Source of the DNA: Proteiniclasticum ruminis DSM 24773
Lineage (GTDB): Bacteria; Bacillota; Clostridia; Clostridiales; Clostridiaceae
Reading direction: 5' to 3'
Assembly: GCF_000701905.1 (NCBI RefSeq)
Contig: NZ_JNKC01000004.1
Coordinates: 62,001-126,000 of the forward strand
DNA: 64,000 bases
In this document: one piece after another, positions 17,203 to 26,598 of the stretch
Layout: each line of letters opens with the position of its first letter
Position numbering within the stretch: position 1 is the first letter of the stretch
Position numbers and translations under genes: made by a program
The notes under the pieces: model-generated
Databases searched by the model: none
Seen by the model: only the letters and a program-made list of their open reading frames with translations
What the model was told of the DNA's origin: nothing

Positions 17203-18159
17203 TTAGTCAAACAGTTTGGACAGTGGCACATCATCGGTGATTCTCTTGATGGCCTCTGCAAACAGAGGAGCTACAGACAGACAGGTGAACTTTTCCATGT
17301 CATCTCTCTTTGGCTGAGCGATGGTATCCAGCATCACCAGTTCCTTGATGGCACTCTGGTTGATTCTGTCAATGGCTGGACCAGACAGCACACCATGTGT
17401 GCAGGCTGCGTATACTTCCACAGCGCCAAGGTCTATCAGCGCATTGGCTGCATTGGAGATGGTTCCCGCGGTGTCAATCATATCGTCTATGAGGATACAG
17501 GTTTTTCCCTTGATATCTCCGATGATATTCATGATTTCAGATACGTTGGCCTTTGGTCTTCTCTTATCGATGATCGCCATAGGCGCATGGAGTCTTTCTG
17601 CAAGTTTTCTGGTTCTTGTAACTGAACCCAGGTCAGGAGATACGATGACTACATCCTGATTCTCCATGAATCCTTTCTTGATGAAATAATCTGCGATGAT
17701 TGGCATACCCAGAAGGTGATCCAGCGGAATATTGAAATATCCTTGAATCTGTGCCGCATGAAGGTCCATGGTCAGCACTCGGTCTGCACCTGCGGTGGTC
17801 AGAAGGTCTGCAACAAGCTTCGCGGTAATTGGATCTCTGGACTTGGCTTTACGGTCCTGTCTAGCGTATCCATAGTATGGAATCACTGCATTGATTCTTC
17901 CAGCAGATGCTCTCTTGAAGGCATCAATCATAATGAGAAGCTCCATGAGATTGTCATTCACCGGGTTGTTGGTGGATTGAACGATAAACACATCGCATCC
18001 TCGAACAGTTTCATTGGTCTCTACGAAAATCTCCCCATCGGAGAAAGTGCCTACCTTGTTGTCTCCAAGTTTTACTCCCAGGATATCTGCAATCTGCTTG
18101 GCAAGCTCTGGATGGGAGCTCCCTGCAAATACCTTGAAATTGCTGTACTGCTTTAACAT
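17203..18159 (-). CDS. prs: Ribose-phosphate pyrophosphokinase
   Basis: This 318-residue protein makes PRPP from ribose 5-phosphate and ATP for nucleotide, His and Trp synthesis. Visible family motifs are FSDGEIFVE, the ATP flexible loop YGYARQDRK, the metal-binding [11 protein letters not shown] and the PRPP loop [12 protein letters not shown]. It is 12 bases downstream of glmU, in the conserved glmU-prs pair, and ends at a strong terminator, so pth and mfd are not in this transcript here. Confidence 0.97.
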   Translation of the reverse strand: MLKQYSNFKVFAGSSHPELAKQIADILGVKLGDNKVGTFSDGEIFVETNETVRGCDVFIVQSTNNPVNDNLMELLIMIDAFKRASAGRINAVIPYYGYARQDRKAKSRDPITAKLVADLLTTAGADRVLTMDLHAAQIQGYFNIPLDHLLGMPIIADYFIKKGFMENQDVVIVSPDLGSVTRTRKLAERLHAPMAIIDKRRPKANVSEIMNIIGDIKGKTCILIDDMIDTAGTISNAANALIDLGAVEVYAACTHGVLSGPAIDRINQSAIKELVMLDTIAQPKRDDMEKFTCLSVAPLFAEAIKRITDDVPLSKLFD

Positions 18160-18171
18160 TCTTTTATCCTC

Positions 18172-19545
18172 CTAATATTTACCGCTTTCTTTTCTTTTTT
18201 GAACCCAGCCTTCTTTGTTGACCTGTTTAGCTCTTGCAATGCCAAGGCCTTCTTTGGGGACATTCTCTGTGATGGTGGAACCGGCTGCTGTAAATGCACC
18301 TTCATGCACGGTCACAGGTGCTACAAGATTGGTGTTGCATCCGATAAATGCATGATCTTCCACTACAGTCTTATACTTGTTCTTGCCGTCATAATTCACA
18401 ACAACTGTACCACAGCCGAAGTTCACATGCTCGCCTACCTCTGCATCACCAATATAGGTCAGATGGGAAATTTTCGTTCCGTTGCCGATGGTAGATTTCT
18501 TGATCTCCACAAAATCTCCAACCTTCACGTGCTCTCCTATGACAGAATCCGGTCTGATATAAGCGAAAGGTCCTACTGTGGTTTTCTTCCCCACTTTTGA
18601 ACACAGGATCACAGAAGAGGCAATGGTCACCTCATCTTCAATCACTGAATCTTCAATGCGGTTGTTTGGATGAAGAAGAACTCCTTTGCCAAGGACGGTC
18701 TTCCCTTCCAGTGTATTATTTGGATAAATGATGGTGTCATTTCCTATGACTACATCTGCTCCGATGTAGGTTGTCAGTGGATCGATGAGAGTAACCCCAT
18801 TTTCCATGTGGAACTCATTGATTCTTTTTCTCAGGATGGCTTCTGCTTCTGCAAGCTGAGCTCTGGAGTTCACGCCTCTTGTTTCATCAAACTCCGTGAT
18901 GACCGCGCCAACTTTCAGATTCTTTCCTTTCATGATCTCAATGACATCTGTCAGGTAGTATTCCCCTTGGGCATTGTCATTCTTAAGAAGTAGAAGAGCT
19001 TCCTGAAGCTCTTTGGCATCAAAAAGATACATGCCAGCATTGATTTCTTTAAGCTTCAGCTCTTCCTCGCTGCAGTCCTTATGCTCTATGATCTTCTCCA
19101 CTTCATTTCCTGAACGCTTTATTCTGCCATAGCCTGCTGGATTCTCGATTACCGAAGTCAGAAGGGTCGCGCTGTAGTCTCCCTCTTCGTGGCTTTTCAG
19201 CATTTCCTTTACTGTCTCTTCCCGAACCAGTGGCGCATCTCCTGTAAATATGGCAACAGTTCCTTCTTTATCCTGAAGAAACTCCTTTGCGCACAGCACA
19301 GCATGTCCTGTTCCAAGCTGCTCTTCCTGAACAGAGTAGCTCACATTTCTAGAGGAGGTTTTATCCATCACCTGCTCTTTGCTTCTGCCAACTATGACAT
19401 TGACATCCTCAAATCCTGCATTCCTCATGATGTCAATCACATGATTGACCATTTCCTTGCCGCAGACCTTATGAAGAACTTTGGAAGTCTCAGACTTCAT
19501 CCTCTTTCCTTCTCCAGCTGCAAGGATAAGTGCATATTTACCCAT
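18172..19545 (-). CDS. glmU: Bifunctional GlmU (N-acetylglucosamine-1-phosphate uridyltransferase / glucosamine-1-phosphate acetyltransferase)
   Basis: This 457-residue enzyme makes UDP-GlcNAc for peptidoglycan. The N-terminal nucleotidyltransferase shows [19 protein letters not shown] and the FTGDAPL metal site. The C-terminal left-handed beta helix runs from about 250 with acetyl-transfer residues in [18 protein letters not shown] and [11 protein letters not shown]. Cytoplasmic. Start ATG 19545 gives the canonical N-terminus. A perfect 10-5-10 inverted repeat overlaps its predicted -10 box (19583-19607), hinting at repression. Confidence 0.97.
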   Translation of the reverse strand: MGKYALILAAGEGKRMKSETSKVLHKVCGKEMVNHVIDIMRNAGFEDVNVIVGRSKEQVMDKTSSRNVSYSVQEEQLGTGHAVLCAKEFLQDKEGTVAIFTGDAPLVREETVKEMLKSHEEGDYSATLLTSVIENPAGYGRIKRSGNEVEKIIEHKDCSEEELKLKEINAGMYLFDAKELQEALLLLKNDNAQGEYYLTDVIEIMKGKNLKVGAVITEFDETRGVNSRAQLAEAEAILRKRINEFHMENGVTLIDPLTTYIGADVVIGNDTIIYPNNTLEGKTVLGKGVLLHPNNRIEDSVIEDEVTIASSVILCSKVGKKTTVGPFAYIRPDSVIGEHVKVGDFVEIKKSTIGNGTKISHLTYIGDAEVGEHVNFGCGTVVVNYDGKNKYKTVVEDHAFIGCNTNLVAPVTVHEGAFTAAGSTITENVPKEGLGIARAKQVNKEGWVQKRKESGKY

Positions 19546-19582
19546 ACTTCACCTCTTATTATATTCACCGACATGACAATGA

Positions 19583-19607
19583 GCTTTTGGTAGATTATAC
19601 CAAAAGC
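19583..19607. promoter_or_regulatory. Perfect 10-5-10 inverted repeat over the glmU -10 box
   Basis: GCTTTTGGTA-GATTA-TACCAAAAGC encloses a minus-strand TATAAT (19594-19599) about 50 bases upstream of glmU. No T run follows on either strand. The -35 region is poor. A repressor site is inferred; the RNA hairpin would form only if transcription starts further upstream. Confidence 0.55.
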
Positions 19608-19793
19608 CATATATTTTCTATTTAATTATAGAGTAGGTTCGTGTTTATTTCAACCAATCTAAAAGCATTCCATAAGAAGCACAGCATAAATGCATTAGTA
19701 GCTAAAAATAATGCCAATCCCTTAAAAAAAGCATGTAAATAGATTCATTCACCTATGAATTATCAATAAGTGTCCGAAAGAACAGCGAAAAGG

Positions 19794-19820
19794 AAAAATA
19801 ACCCCGCAGGGTTATTTTTA
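19794..19820. terminator. Terminator after spoVG
   Basis: AATAACCC-CGCA-GGGTTATT followed on the minus strand by TTTTTCC, six bases past the spoVG stop. It separates spoVG from glmU. Confidence 0.85.
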
Positions 19821-19825
19821 AAAGG

Positions 19826-20122
19826 TTAATCAATGGCAATGGGTTCATCCACGATGGTTTCCTCTTCCAGTCTTACCTTCTCATACTCTTTAAGAATGGA
19901 GGACTGAAGAGCTTCTCTTGTTTGTGTGTTGATGGGATGAGCAATATCCTTAAATTCTCCATCAGGTGTCTTTCTCGATGGCATAGCGATAAAGAGACCG
20001 TTCTGGCCTTCGATGACTTTGATGTCATGGACCACAAACTCGTTGTCAAAGGTGACTGAGACAATGGCTTTCATTTTGCCGTCCGCAGCGATTTTTCTGA
20101 TTCGTACATCTGTAATGTTCAT
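19826..20122 (-). CDS. spoVG: SpoVG family RNA/DNA-binding regulator
   Basis: This 98-residue protein is near-canonical: [37 protein letters not shown] and [10 protein letters not shown]. Known members bind nucleic acid and regulate division, capsule and virulence genes; despite the name they occur in non-sporulating bacteria such as Listeria and Staphylococcus. Clostridia often have it between purR and glmU. Here a terminator isolates it from glmU, and purR is 6.5 kb away, so the old operon has been split by inserted genes. Confidence 0.96.
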   Translation of the reverse strand: MNITDVRIRKIAADGKMKAIVSVTFDNEFVVHDIKVIEGQNGLFIAMPSRKTPDGEFKDIAHPINTQTREALQSSILKEYEKVRLEEETIVDEPIAID

Positions 20123-20203
20123 AAAGAACCTCCTTCGTTTGTCTTTTTCTTTACTGTCCTTGAAATCCGTTTTTGAATATTCAGAATTTAAGGATTATAC
20201 CTC

Positions 20204-20233
20204 ATTATAAACTGTAATGGATTACACACGCAA
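20204..20233 (-). promoter_or_regulatory. Candidate promoter of spoVG
   Basis: On the minus strand TTGCGT (20228-20233) and TATAAT (20204-20209) are separated by 18 bases, about 80 bases before the ATG. A second TATAAT lies just downstream. The 348-base gap between spoVG and the HAD gene otherwise shows nothing. Confidence 0.4.
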
Positions 20234-20470
20234 CAGGAAAATGAAAATTGCGAAAATTATAGAAAAGCCATGGCACTTGGGGGTATTTCATTTCCAATCT
20301 CATGATTTCCCTGTCTTTTTTTGCGTTTTTTCTAACAAACATTACTACAATAACAGATTCTCAGCCAGGTGCCTCTTTTTTGCTAAGTTATCAGACACGG
20401 TAATTCCCATTTCACCCCGAAATCTTGTACAATAGACTCATACCACAATATATTTCAGGAGATTTTAAAG

Positions 20471-21289
20471 ATGAATAAGATAAAACTCATATGCATCGAT
20501 GTGGACGGAACGCTCTACAACGATGATAAAAATATCCCAGAAGAAAATATCAAAGCGATTCAGAAAGCCCATGAGAAAGGCATTCAGATCGCCATCACCA
20601 CCGGAAGAATGTTCAATTATGGCAAGCTCTATGGCAGCCTTCTTGGGGTTCCCACTCTCACCATCGCTTCCAATGGGGCTTTTGTGAAGTACAAGGATCA
20701 GATTTTGAATCATCAGAGCATCTCCTCAACAGATCTTCCATTTATGATTTCCGCAGTGAAAGACTCTGGTCTTTTTGCCCATTTCAACGCTTGGAACACA
20801 CTTCTTTGCGAAGGGGACCTGGGCGATGGCAATGGGTACGTGAAAGCCAACGGACTGCTGCCAGATGGAGACCGGATTGAAATGATTGTCACAGAAGATC
20901 TGGAAAAGTCCCTGAAAGACACAGGAAACATCTTAAAAGCCATCGTCTTTTCAAAAGGGGACCAGGAAGCCCTCCTGAAGCTTCGAAAAGTCTTTGAAAA
21001 CCATCCAACACTGCAGACGGTGTCCTCGTCCAAGAACAACCTGGAGATCTTCAGAAAAGATGTGAGTAAGGCTGTGGGCATTGAGAAGCTCATGGAGCAT
21101 CTTAGCATCCGTCAGGAAGAAGTCATGGCCATTGGAGATGAGGAAAATGATCTGCCCATGATTTCCTTTGCGGGTCTTGGCATTGCCATGGGAAATGCCT
21201 CCCAGGCCGTAAAAGAAGCTGCATCATGCATTACAGCCACCAACAATGAGGCTGGGGTGGCAAAAGCCATTGAGAAATTTTGTCTATAA
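20471..21289 (+). CDS. Cof-type HAD-superfamily phosphatase
   Basis: This 272-residue cytoplasmic hydrolase has motif I CIDVDGTLYNDD with the nucleophilic Asp, motif II TTGRM, a C2B cap (about 85-190), Lys in motif III and motif IV MAIGDEENDLPMISFAG. These fit Cof/YidA proteins that dephosphorylate sugar phosphates, flavin or pyridoxal phosphates; the substrate cannot be told. AGGAG lies nine bases upstream of ATG. The gene appears to be on its own, with the VOC gene 57 bases later possibly co-transcribed. Confidence 0.9.
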   Translation: MNKIKLICIDVDGTLYNDDKNIPEENIKAIQKAHEKGIQIAITTGRMFNYGKLYGSLLGVPTLTIASNGAFVKYKDQILNHQSISSTDLPFMISAVKDSGLFAHFNAWNTLLCEGDLGDGNGYVKANGLLPDGDRIEMIVTEDLEKSLKDTGNILKAIVFSKGDQEALLKLRKVFENHPTLQTVSSSKNNLEIFRKDVSKAVGIEKLMEHLSIRQEEVMAIGDEENDLPMISFAGLGIAMGNASQAVKEAASCITATNNEAGVAKAIEKFCL

Positions 21290-21346
21290 GAGTTTTTCTG
21301 AAGAAACCCGTAAAAGAATAAAAATGAACAAAAAGGAGCTTCTGCT

Positions 21347-21715
21347 ATGGCCTATCTATGGACCACCATCCACGTGATCAATCTGAAAGAATCCATGTCA
21401 TTCTATGAGAAAGTTCTAGGGCTAAAACCTGAACGGGAGTTTTCGCCCTCACCACACATGCACATTGCCTTCCTTGGAAATGGAGAGACCAAAATCGAGC
21501 TCATTGAAGCCTCTGATGCACCTTCTCCAAACTACGGGCAGGACTTATCCTTGGGTTTTTCCGTATCCTCTCTAGAAGAAATGATCCATTTTCTTGAAAA
21601 AGAAGGGATTCCTATTTTAGCCGGACCTCTTTCTCCCAATCCAGACATCCGGTTTCTCTACATTCTGGATCCCAACGGACTTAAGATTCAGCTGGTGGAG
21701 CAGCTGGGCAGCTAG
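21347..21715 (+). CDS. VOC/glyoxalase-fold protein, lactoylglutathione lyase-like
   Basis: This 122-residue protein has two beta-alpha-beta-beta-beta modules. It shows a metal-ligand His in TTIHVINLKESMSFYEKVLGL, Glu in IELIEA, and the end motif YILDPNGLKIQLVEQ. The spacing resembles glyoxalase I. Clostridia generally lack glutathione, so methylglyoxal detoxification is possible but unproven. AAAGGAG is well placed before the ATG. A strong terminator follows. Confidence 0.8.
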   Translation: MAYLWTTIHVINLKESMSFYEKVLGLKPEREFSPSPHMHIAFLGNGETKIELIEASDAPSPNYGQDLSLGFSVSSLEEMIHFLEKEGIPILAGPLSPNPDIRFLYILDPNGLKIQLVEQLGS

Positions 21716-21754
21716 TCCAGTTGCTTCTGCCTGTTCTATTTCCCCTTTCAAATT

Positions 21755-21790
21755 CAAAAGGACTCCTTAACCCTAAGGAATCCTTTTTTT
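21755..21790. terminator. Terminator between the VOC gene and the GH2 gene
   Basis: AAAAGGACTCCTTA-ACCC-TAAGGAATCCTTTTTTT with one internal mismatch; useful to both converging genes. Confidence 0.85.
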
Positions 21791-21794
21791 GTGT

Positions 21795-24209
21795 CTATAA
21801 CTTACTTACTATCTTATGCTCAATGATAAACTCGATCTCCCGATCTCCATAGTGCTCCGTGTGAAGAAAGACTTTCCCTCCATTTCCTGAGCCCTTGGTT
21901 CTGACATAAAAGGCCCCCTGACCACCGGAAAGGGAGAAGAGCTTTGGACCAAGAATCTCCACCGCTCCTTCTGTTTTGAGAAGCATAGGTTCAGTGGAAT
22001 AAGAAAGCACATCTTCATGCTCGTCCAAAAGCTGTATGGAAATCATAGCCACATCGTAGGTTTCTTCCACGTTAAGAGTAACTTTCTGTGGTTCTACCAC
22101 CATTCTATGCTCTCTTCTTTGCCCTCTTGTGATGGTCTTCACTTCTTTCCCGTCTTTATATCCCTTAAAGGTATAGGTAAGTCCTTCCTGCCCCCATCCT
22201 GCATAATGCTTACTGAAAAGCCTCACTGCATCTTCCATGCTCAGCTTGTATTTTAGAAGCATCATCCCCATGGTTGCCTTGTCGAAGATGGGAAGATTGA
22301 GCCCGTGGACTGCGGCGGATTTTAGAACCTTTTTGATTCTCTCCGCATCTTTCTTGGAGAATCCCTCTTCTTCCTCGAGAAGCCCGCCAATGAAATCCTC
22401 CATGGCAATAGGTGGATGCTTCAGTCCCTGGCCCTTCTGTTTTTCGTACTTTTTCACAAACTTCCCATTCTTATAAAGCTCCACATAGTCGCAGTTGGTG
22501 AATGCATACACCCTGCCCAAGCTGCCGCCATCATGGTCCCCTATATTCATGGAGGAGGAAACCATGAGAACCGGTTCATCCTCTTTCTGACTGCTGTAGA
22601 CATAGGCTGCCAGCTTCTTCTGGCGGAACGCATCCAGAACACCATGATGACAGATCCGATCTCCGCTGCCGAAATCACCATGGGTGTTGTAGTCCGTCAT
22701 ACACCAGCCGATGGCCCCGGAAATCTTGGTGCTCTCCATCATCTCCGAAAGCACTTTACTGTGGCGCAGCGCATGAGATACCCGTCTGTCCTCTGGATCA
22801 CTGCTTTTTGTGGGAAACATGTGGCCATTGAACTCTGTCACAAGATAAGGTGCTTTGCGGGGGAGAACCTCCGTGGGATCGCTGAGTCCTCTGTTCTGAC
22901 CATTATGGATAAAATCATTGTAGGTATAGACGTCCTCCAGAAGCTCACTTTTCTGGAAGTTCCTGACGCCACCGGTGGGCCTCGTCTCATCATAAAGGTG
23001 CGCGATTTTATTCATTTCCGTGTAAAAAGTAGTGTCATCCAGGGACTCATTGATTCTCACACCCCAAAGGATAATAGAAGGGTGGTTCCGGTCTCTTTTG
23101 ATCATCCGTTTCAGATTATATTTGCTGATCTCTTTGAACTGCTCATCTCCTATGTGCTGCCATCCCGGGATCTCTTCAAACACAAGGAGCCCAAGTCTGT
23201 CGCAGGCATCCAAGAACCATTTGGACTGAGGGTAATGGGAGGTTCTCACCAGATGGACACCAAGGTCCTTCTTCAAAATCTCTGCATCCAGCTCCTGCAT
23301 GGATTTGGGCATGGCATATCCCACATAGGGATAACTCTGATGCCGGTTCAATCCTCTTAATTTCAGCTTTTCTCCATTAAGGTAGAATCCATCTTCTTTG
23401 AAAAGTGCCTCACGGAATCCGATCCTCACAACCTTCTCATCCAAAAGTTCTCCTTCTTCTCCCAGAAGGGACACCTGCACGAGATACAGCTTAGGTGTTT
23501 GTATGGACCAAAGAGATACATCTCTCACCTTCAGTGTATGTCTCATCTTCCGGTTCTCCACTGCTCTGATGCCAGAGCTCAAGACCTCTCCCAAGCTTCT
23601 TTTCTCCTCATCCTCAAAGAGCTTATAGACAAGAGTGCCTTTATGGTTTCCTGAAAGAGTGGTCTTAATGATGAGATCCTTCTCCTCCTTCAGCACCTGC
23701 TGACCGAAGGCGAAAACATCCTCGATGAAATACTTCGGAAGCACATGAAGGTGAACCTCTCTGTAAATACCACCAAAGGTCAGAAAATCAACCACATTGC
23801 CAAAGGGTGGTATAAACGGAAGCTCTCTGGAATCCACCAGTACCTCGATGGTATTTTTTTCTCCAAAGCGCAGTTCCCCGGAGATTTCTTTGGCAAAGGG
23901 CACAAAAGGACTTTCGCTGTGGAAACTCCTCTTCCCATTGATGTAGATCACCGCCATATTGGCGACTCCATCGAACTCCAGAAAGATTTTCTTTCCCACG
24001 AACCGCTCTGGAATTTCCACGGTTTTCTCATAAAGATACGTGCCCTGATAGGTATGCTCATCAAAATAGTGAAGCGGCAGCATTTTCACTGTATGGGGTA
24101 TATCCACGTTTTCTTTTTCCAGGCCTTCTTTCTCCGCCTGGAAATTATTTTCATTCCTGATTTCACCATAAAATATCCATCCTTCATTAAGATGAAACTG
24201 CTCTCTCAT
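21795..24209 (-). CDS. Glycoside hydrolase family 2 (beta-galactosidase-like)
   Basis: This 804-residue enzyme has no signal peptide, so it acts on imported glycosides. It has an N-terminal sugar-binding jelly roll (about 10-165), an Ig-like domain (about 170-275), the TIM barrel (about 280-570) with acid/base Glu in WGVRINESLD (near 385) and nucleophile Glu in LVTEFNGHM (near 456), then extra C-terminal beta domains. The NxK motif that marks beta-glucuronidases is absent in the expected place (GSGDRICHHGV is found), so galactoside specificity is likelier despite uxuA nearby. It lies next to an AraC regulator. Confidence 0.88.
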   Translation of the reverse strand: MREQFHLNEGWIFYGEIRNENNFQAEKEGLEKENVDIPHTVKMLPLHYFDEHTYQGTYLYEKTVEIPERFVGKKIFLEFDGVANMAVIYINGKRSFHSESPFVPFAKEISGELRFGEKNTIEVLVDSRELPFIPPFGNVVDFLTFGGIYREVHLHVLPKYFIEDVFAFGQQVLKEEKDLIIKTTLSGNHKGTLVYKLFEDEEKRSLGEVLSSGIRAVENRKMRHTLKVRDVSLWSIQTPKLYLVQVSLLGEEGELLDEKVVRIGFREALFKEDGFYLNGEKLKLRGLNRHQSYPYVGYAMPKSMQELDAEILKKDLGVHLVRTSHYPQSKWFLDACDRLGLLVFEEIPGWQHIGDEQFKEISKYNLKRMIKRDRNHPSIILWGVRINESLDDTTFYTEMNKIAHLYDETRPTGGVRNFQKSELLEDVYTYNDFIHNGQNRGLSDPTEVLPRKAPYLVTEFNGHMFPTKSSDPEDRRVSHALRHSKVLSEMMESTKISGAIGWCMTDYNTHGDFGSGDRICHHGVLDAFRQKKLAAYVYSSQKEDEPVLMVSSSMNIGDHDGGSLGRVYAFTNCDYVELYKNGKFVKKYEKQKGQGLKHPPIAMEDFIGGLLEEEEGFSKKDAERIKKVLKSAAVHGLNLPIFDKATMGMMLLKYKLSMEDAVRLFSKHYAGWGQEGLTYTFKGYKDGKEVKTITRGQRREHRMVVEPQKVTLNVEETYDVAMISIQLLDEHEDVLSYSTEPMLLKTEGAVEILGPKLFSLSGGQGAFYVRTKGSGNGGKVFLHTEHYGDREIEFIIEHKIVSKL

Positions 24210-24288
24210 ATCGTATCCTCCTGTACATTCCTTACTTCAGTGAAACCACATCCACCGCTTTTTCATTGAATACTCTTTTGTTGTAAAA

Positions 24289-24320
24289 TAAAGGCCCCTT
24301 CGTCAGAAAGAGGGCCCCTT
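24289..24320 (-). terminator. Terminator at the end of the AraC-family gene
   Basis: On the minus strand GGCCC and GGGCC arms flank a 14-base loop, followed by TTTATTTT, overlapping the last codons of the regulator gene. It suggests the GH2 gene can be transcribed separately. Confidence 0.6.
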
Positions 24321-25217
24321 GTTGTCTTCCACACTGCCCACGAGTCCTAAGTTCTCCCGTTCTGCCATCACAGACAGAAACTCCTTGGGTGTGATGCCAT
24401 ATTCATTTTTGAATGCCCGGAAAAAATTAGAATAATCACCAAACCCGCAGTTCTCATATACAGAAGTGATGGGCTGGCCCTCCAGGATGAGCCCTTTGGC
24501 TTTGATGAGTCTTTTCTGCACCACATATCGGTACAGTGTAGTTCCAGTGTACTTTTTGAACTCTCTGGAAAGATGATACTTGCTGATATAGAAATGGGAA
24601 GCCAGATCATCCATGGAGATCTCTTCTTCCAGATGTTCATTGATATAACTGATCACCGAATCAATGAGCTGATTTTTCTTAATCTGTGGCGGAAGCGTCT
24701 CCTCTTCCTCAAAGGACATCCGGTTCAGCTCCACCATCAGTTCCATAAGAAGTGCCTTCGGGAGCAAATCCTCTCCAAACCCCCGATGGGTTTCCTCCGC
24801 ATGAAGCTTATCCAAGATTCCTCTTAGCAGCTGCTGGTTTTCCATACTCATGCGAAGAAGTGTCTTTTTGTTCTTATCCAGAAAACATCTCGTTAAGTCC
24901 GTTTTCCGGCTGGACAAGGATTTCAGATACTCTTTATTGATCCAGAGCACATACCGCTCATAGTTTTTTTCGGTTTCACCGATGACTGCCTGATGAAGCT
25001 CTTTATGGTTCACTAGAATGATATCCCCAGGAAACAGGTGGTAATTTCGGCCTTCGATCTGGTACTCCACTTCACCGTTCACAAAATAATACACCTCAAA
25101 AAAATCATGGTGGTGCAGGGAGACATTTTTGAACTGTTTATGCTTATAGTAAAAAAGCTCATAGTCCGTACGTTCCATATGTTGCCTTGTGGAATAATCA
25201 TTGTTTCTCTTCGCCAT
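24303..25217 (-). CDS. AraC-family transcriptional regulator with cupin sensor
   Basis: This 304-residue regulator has a cupin ligand-binding domain (about 15-150: HHHDFFEVYYFVNGEVEY, GDIILVNHKELHQAV) and two C-terminal helix-turn-helix motifs (about 205-300: MDDLASHFYISKYHLSREFKKYTG and GFGDYSNFFRAFKNEYGITP). The frame extends to 25298, but AAGGGAG precedes ATG 25217. It sits upstream of the GH2 gene and divergent from uxuA, so it probably senses a sugar and activates one or both (inference). Confidence 0.9.
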   Translation of the reverse strand: MAKRNNDYSTRQHMERTDYELFYYKHKQFKNVSLHHHDFFEVYYFVNGEVEYQIEGRNYHLFPGDIILVNHKELHQAVIGETEKNYERYVLWINKEYLKSLSSRKTDLTRCFLDKNKKTLLRMSMENQQLLRGILDKLHAEETHRGFGEDLLPKALLMELMVELNRMSFEEEETLPPQIKKNQLIDSVISYINEHLEEEISMDDLASHFYISKYHLSREFKKYTGTTLYRYVVQKRLIKAKGLILEGQPITSVYENCGFGDYSNFFRAFKNEYGITPKEFLSVMAERENLGLVGSVEDNKGPSF

Positions 25218-25355
25218 GATTTTAGCTCCCTTATCGTAGTACTTCCATCTTAATCTATAATGAGCAATATTTGCAAGTCCCATAGCAAGTATCATCATCT
25301 TCAGAAATCTCCTTTTTGTGGTACTATGGAAGAAAGAAAGCGATTTCTTATGAAA

Positions 25356-25369
25356 TTCACGTTTGTGAA
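25356..25369. promoter_or_regulatory. Inverted repeat in the araC-uxuA intergenic region
   Basis: TTCAC-GTTT-GTGAA, 115 bases upstream of uxuA and 139 upstream of the regulator start. It is a candidate operator in a divergent promoter region, by symmetry only. Confidence 0.4.
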
Positions 25370-25483
25370 CAAAGCTTAAACAGTTTGTAAATCCTCCGTG
25401 GAATTTGCAGTCCGCTTTGTTTCAGACAAAAAGACATTTGGCAGCATGACCCAATAAATAATAATGTACAGGAGTTGAATGGA

Positions 25484-26527
25484 ATGAAATTATCTTTCCG
25501 CTGGTACGGAGAAGACGATCCAGTAAAGATCGGCTACATCCGACAAATCCCTAATATGTATAGCGTTGTGACCGCAGTGTACGATGTGCCCGTTGGCGAA
25601 GTATGGTCTGTGGAAAGCATCGAAAAGCTCAAAAAGACCACAGAAGACAATGGTCTTCATTTTGATGTCATTGAGAGCGTACCCGTCCATGAGGACATCA
25701 AGCTGGGACTTCCCACCCGTGAGAAGTTCATCGAAAACTACAAAGAAAATATCAGAAGACTTGGCAGTGCTGGTGTAAAAGTAATCTGCTACAACTTTAT
25801 GCCGATATTCGACTGGACAAGAACTCAACTGGATTATGTTCTTCCAGACGGTTCCACCGCTCTTGTGTATTTCAAGAAGCAGCTGGAAAAAATGGATCCG
25901 CTCACTGGTGAACTTTCTCTCCCAGGATGGGATGCAAGCTACACCAAGAAGGATCTCAATGATCTCTTTGAAAAATACAAGAGTGTGGATGAGGAGAAGC
26001 TCTTCGAAAACCTGGAGTATTTCCTGAAGGCGATTATTCCTGTAGCAGAAGAAGCAGGGGTCAAAATGGCCATCCATCCGGATGATCCACCATACTCCAT
26101 CTTCGGACTCCCAAGAATCATCACTGGCGAAGAAAATCTGGACCGCTTCCTGAAACTTGTGGACAGTGAATACAATGGCCTCACCTTCTGTACTGGATCC
26201 TTCGGTTCCAGCAACAAGAATGATGTGGTGGCTATGGTGGACAAATATGCGGCCATGGGCAGAATACACTTCATGCACATCCGTAACGTCAAGCTCTACG
26301 AAGATGACAGCTTTGAAGAAAGTGCTCATTATTCCCCATGCGGATCCCTGGATATCGTGGCCATCATGAAGGCGCTTCATAAGAACGGCTTCGACGGCTA
26401 TCTGAGACCAGACCATGGAAGAATGATCTGGGGCGAAACCGGACGTCCAGGCTATGGACTCTACGACAGAGCACTGGGTGCCTCCTATATGACTGGCATC
26501 TGGGAAACCCTCGATAAACTCAAGTAG
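25484..26527 (+). CDS. uxuA: Mannonate dehydratase
   Basis: This 347-residue enzyme converts D-mannonate to 2-keto-3-deoxygluconate in glucuronate breakdown. The N-terminus [20 protein letters not shown] is characteristic, and the TIM barrel carries metal ligands in [37 protein letters not shown] and [11 protein letters not shown]. Start is ATG 25484 with AGGAG nine bases upstream; a TTG at 25475 overlaps that site. It is a single gene ended by a terminator; uxaC, uxuB and kdgK are not in the window. Confidence 0.95.
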   Translation: MKLSFRWYGEDDPVKIGYIRQIPNMYSVVTAVYDVPVGEVWSVESIEKLKKTTEDNGLHFDVIESVPVHEDIKLGLPTREKFIENYKENIRRLGSAGVKVICYNFMPIFDWTRTQLDYVLPDGSTALVYFKKQLEKMDPLTGELSLPGWDASYTKKDLNDLFEKYKSVDEEKLFENLEYFLKAIIPVAEEAGVKMAIHPDDPPYSIFGLPRIITGEENLDRFLKLVDSEYNGLTFCTGSFGSSNKNDVVAMVDKYAAMGRIHFMHIRNVKLYEDDSFEESAHYSPCGSLDIVAIMKALHKNGFDGYLRPDHGRMIWGETGRPGYGLYDRALGASYMTGIWETLDKLK

Positions 26528-26550
26528 TTTCTAAAAACCCTTCCCATATA

Positions 26551-26582
26551 AAAGGAGCATTCCAGCCGGAATGCTCCTTTTC
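26551..26582. terminator. Bidirectional terminator between uxuA and purR
   Basis: AAAGGAGCATTCC-AGCC-GGAATGCTCCTTT, a perfect 13-bp stem with T run on the plus side. Confidence 0.9.
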
Positions 26583-26598
26583 ATTTCCTATGTTTCAA

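Noticed and set aside
22416-23360. Open frame of 314 codons on the plus strand opposite the GH2 gene
   Set aside because: It lies wholly antisense to a well-supported enzyme, has no ribosome site and no recognisable protein pattern.
25490-26416. Open frame of 308 codons on the minus strand opposite uxuA
   Set aside because: Antisense shadow of uxuA; composition (many His, Phe, Ile) is typical of a reverse-frame artefact.
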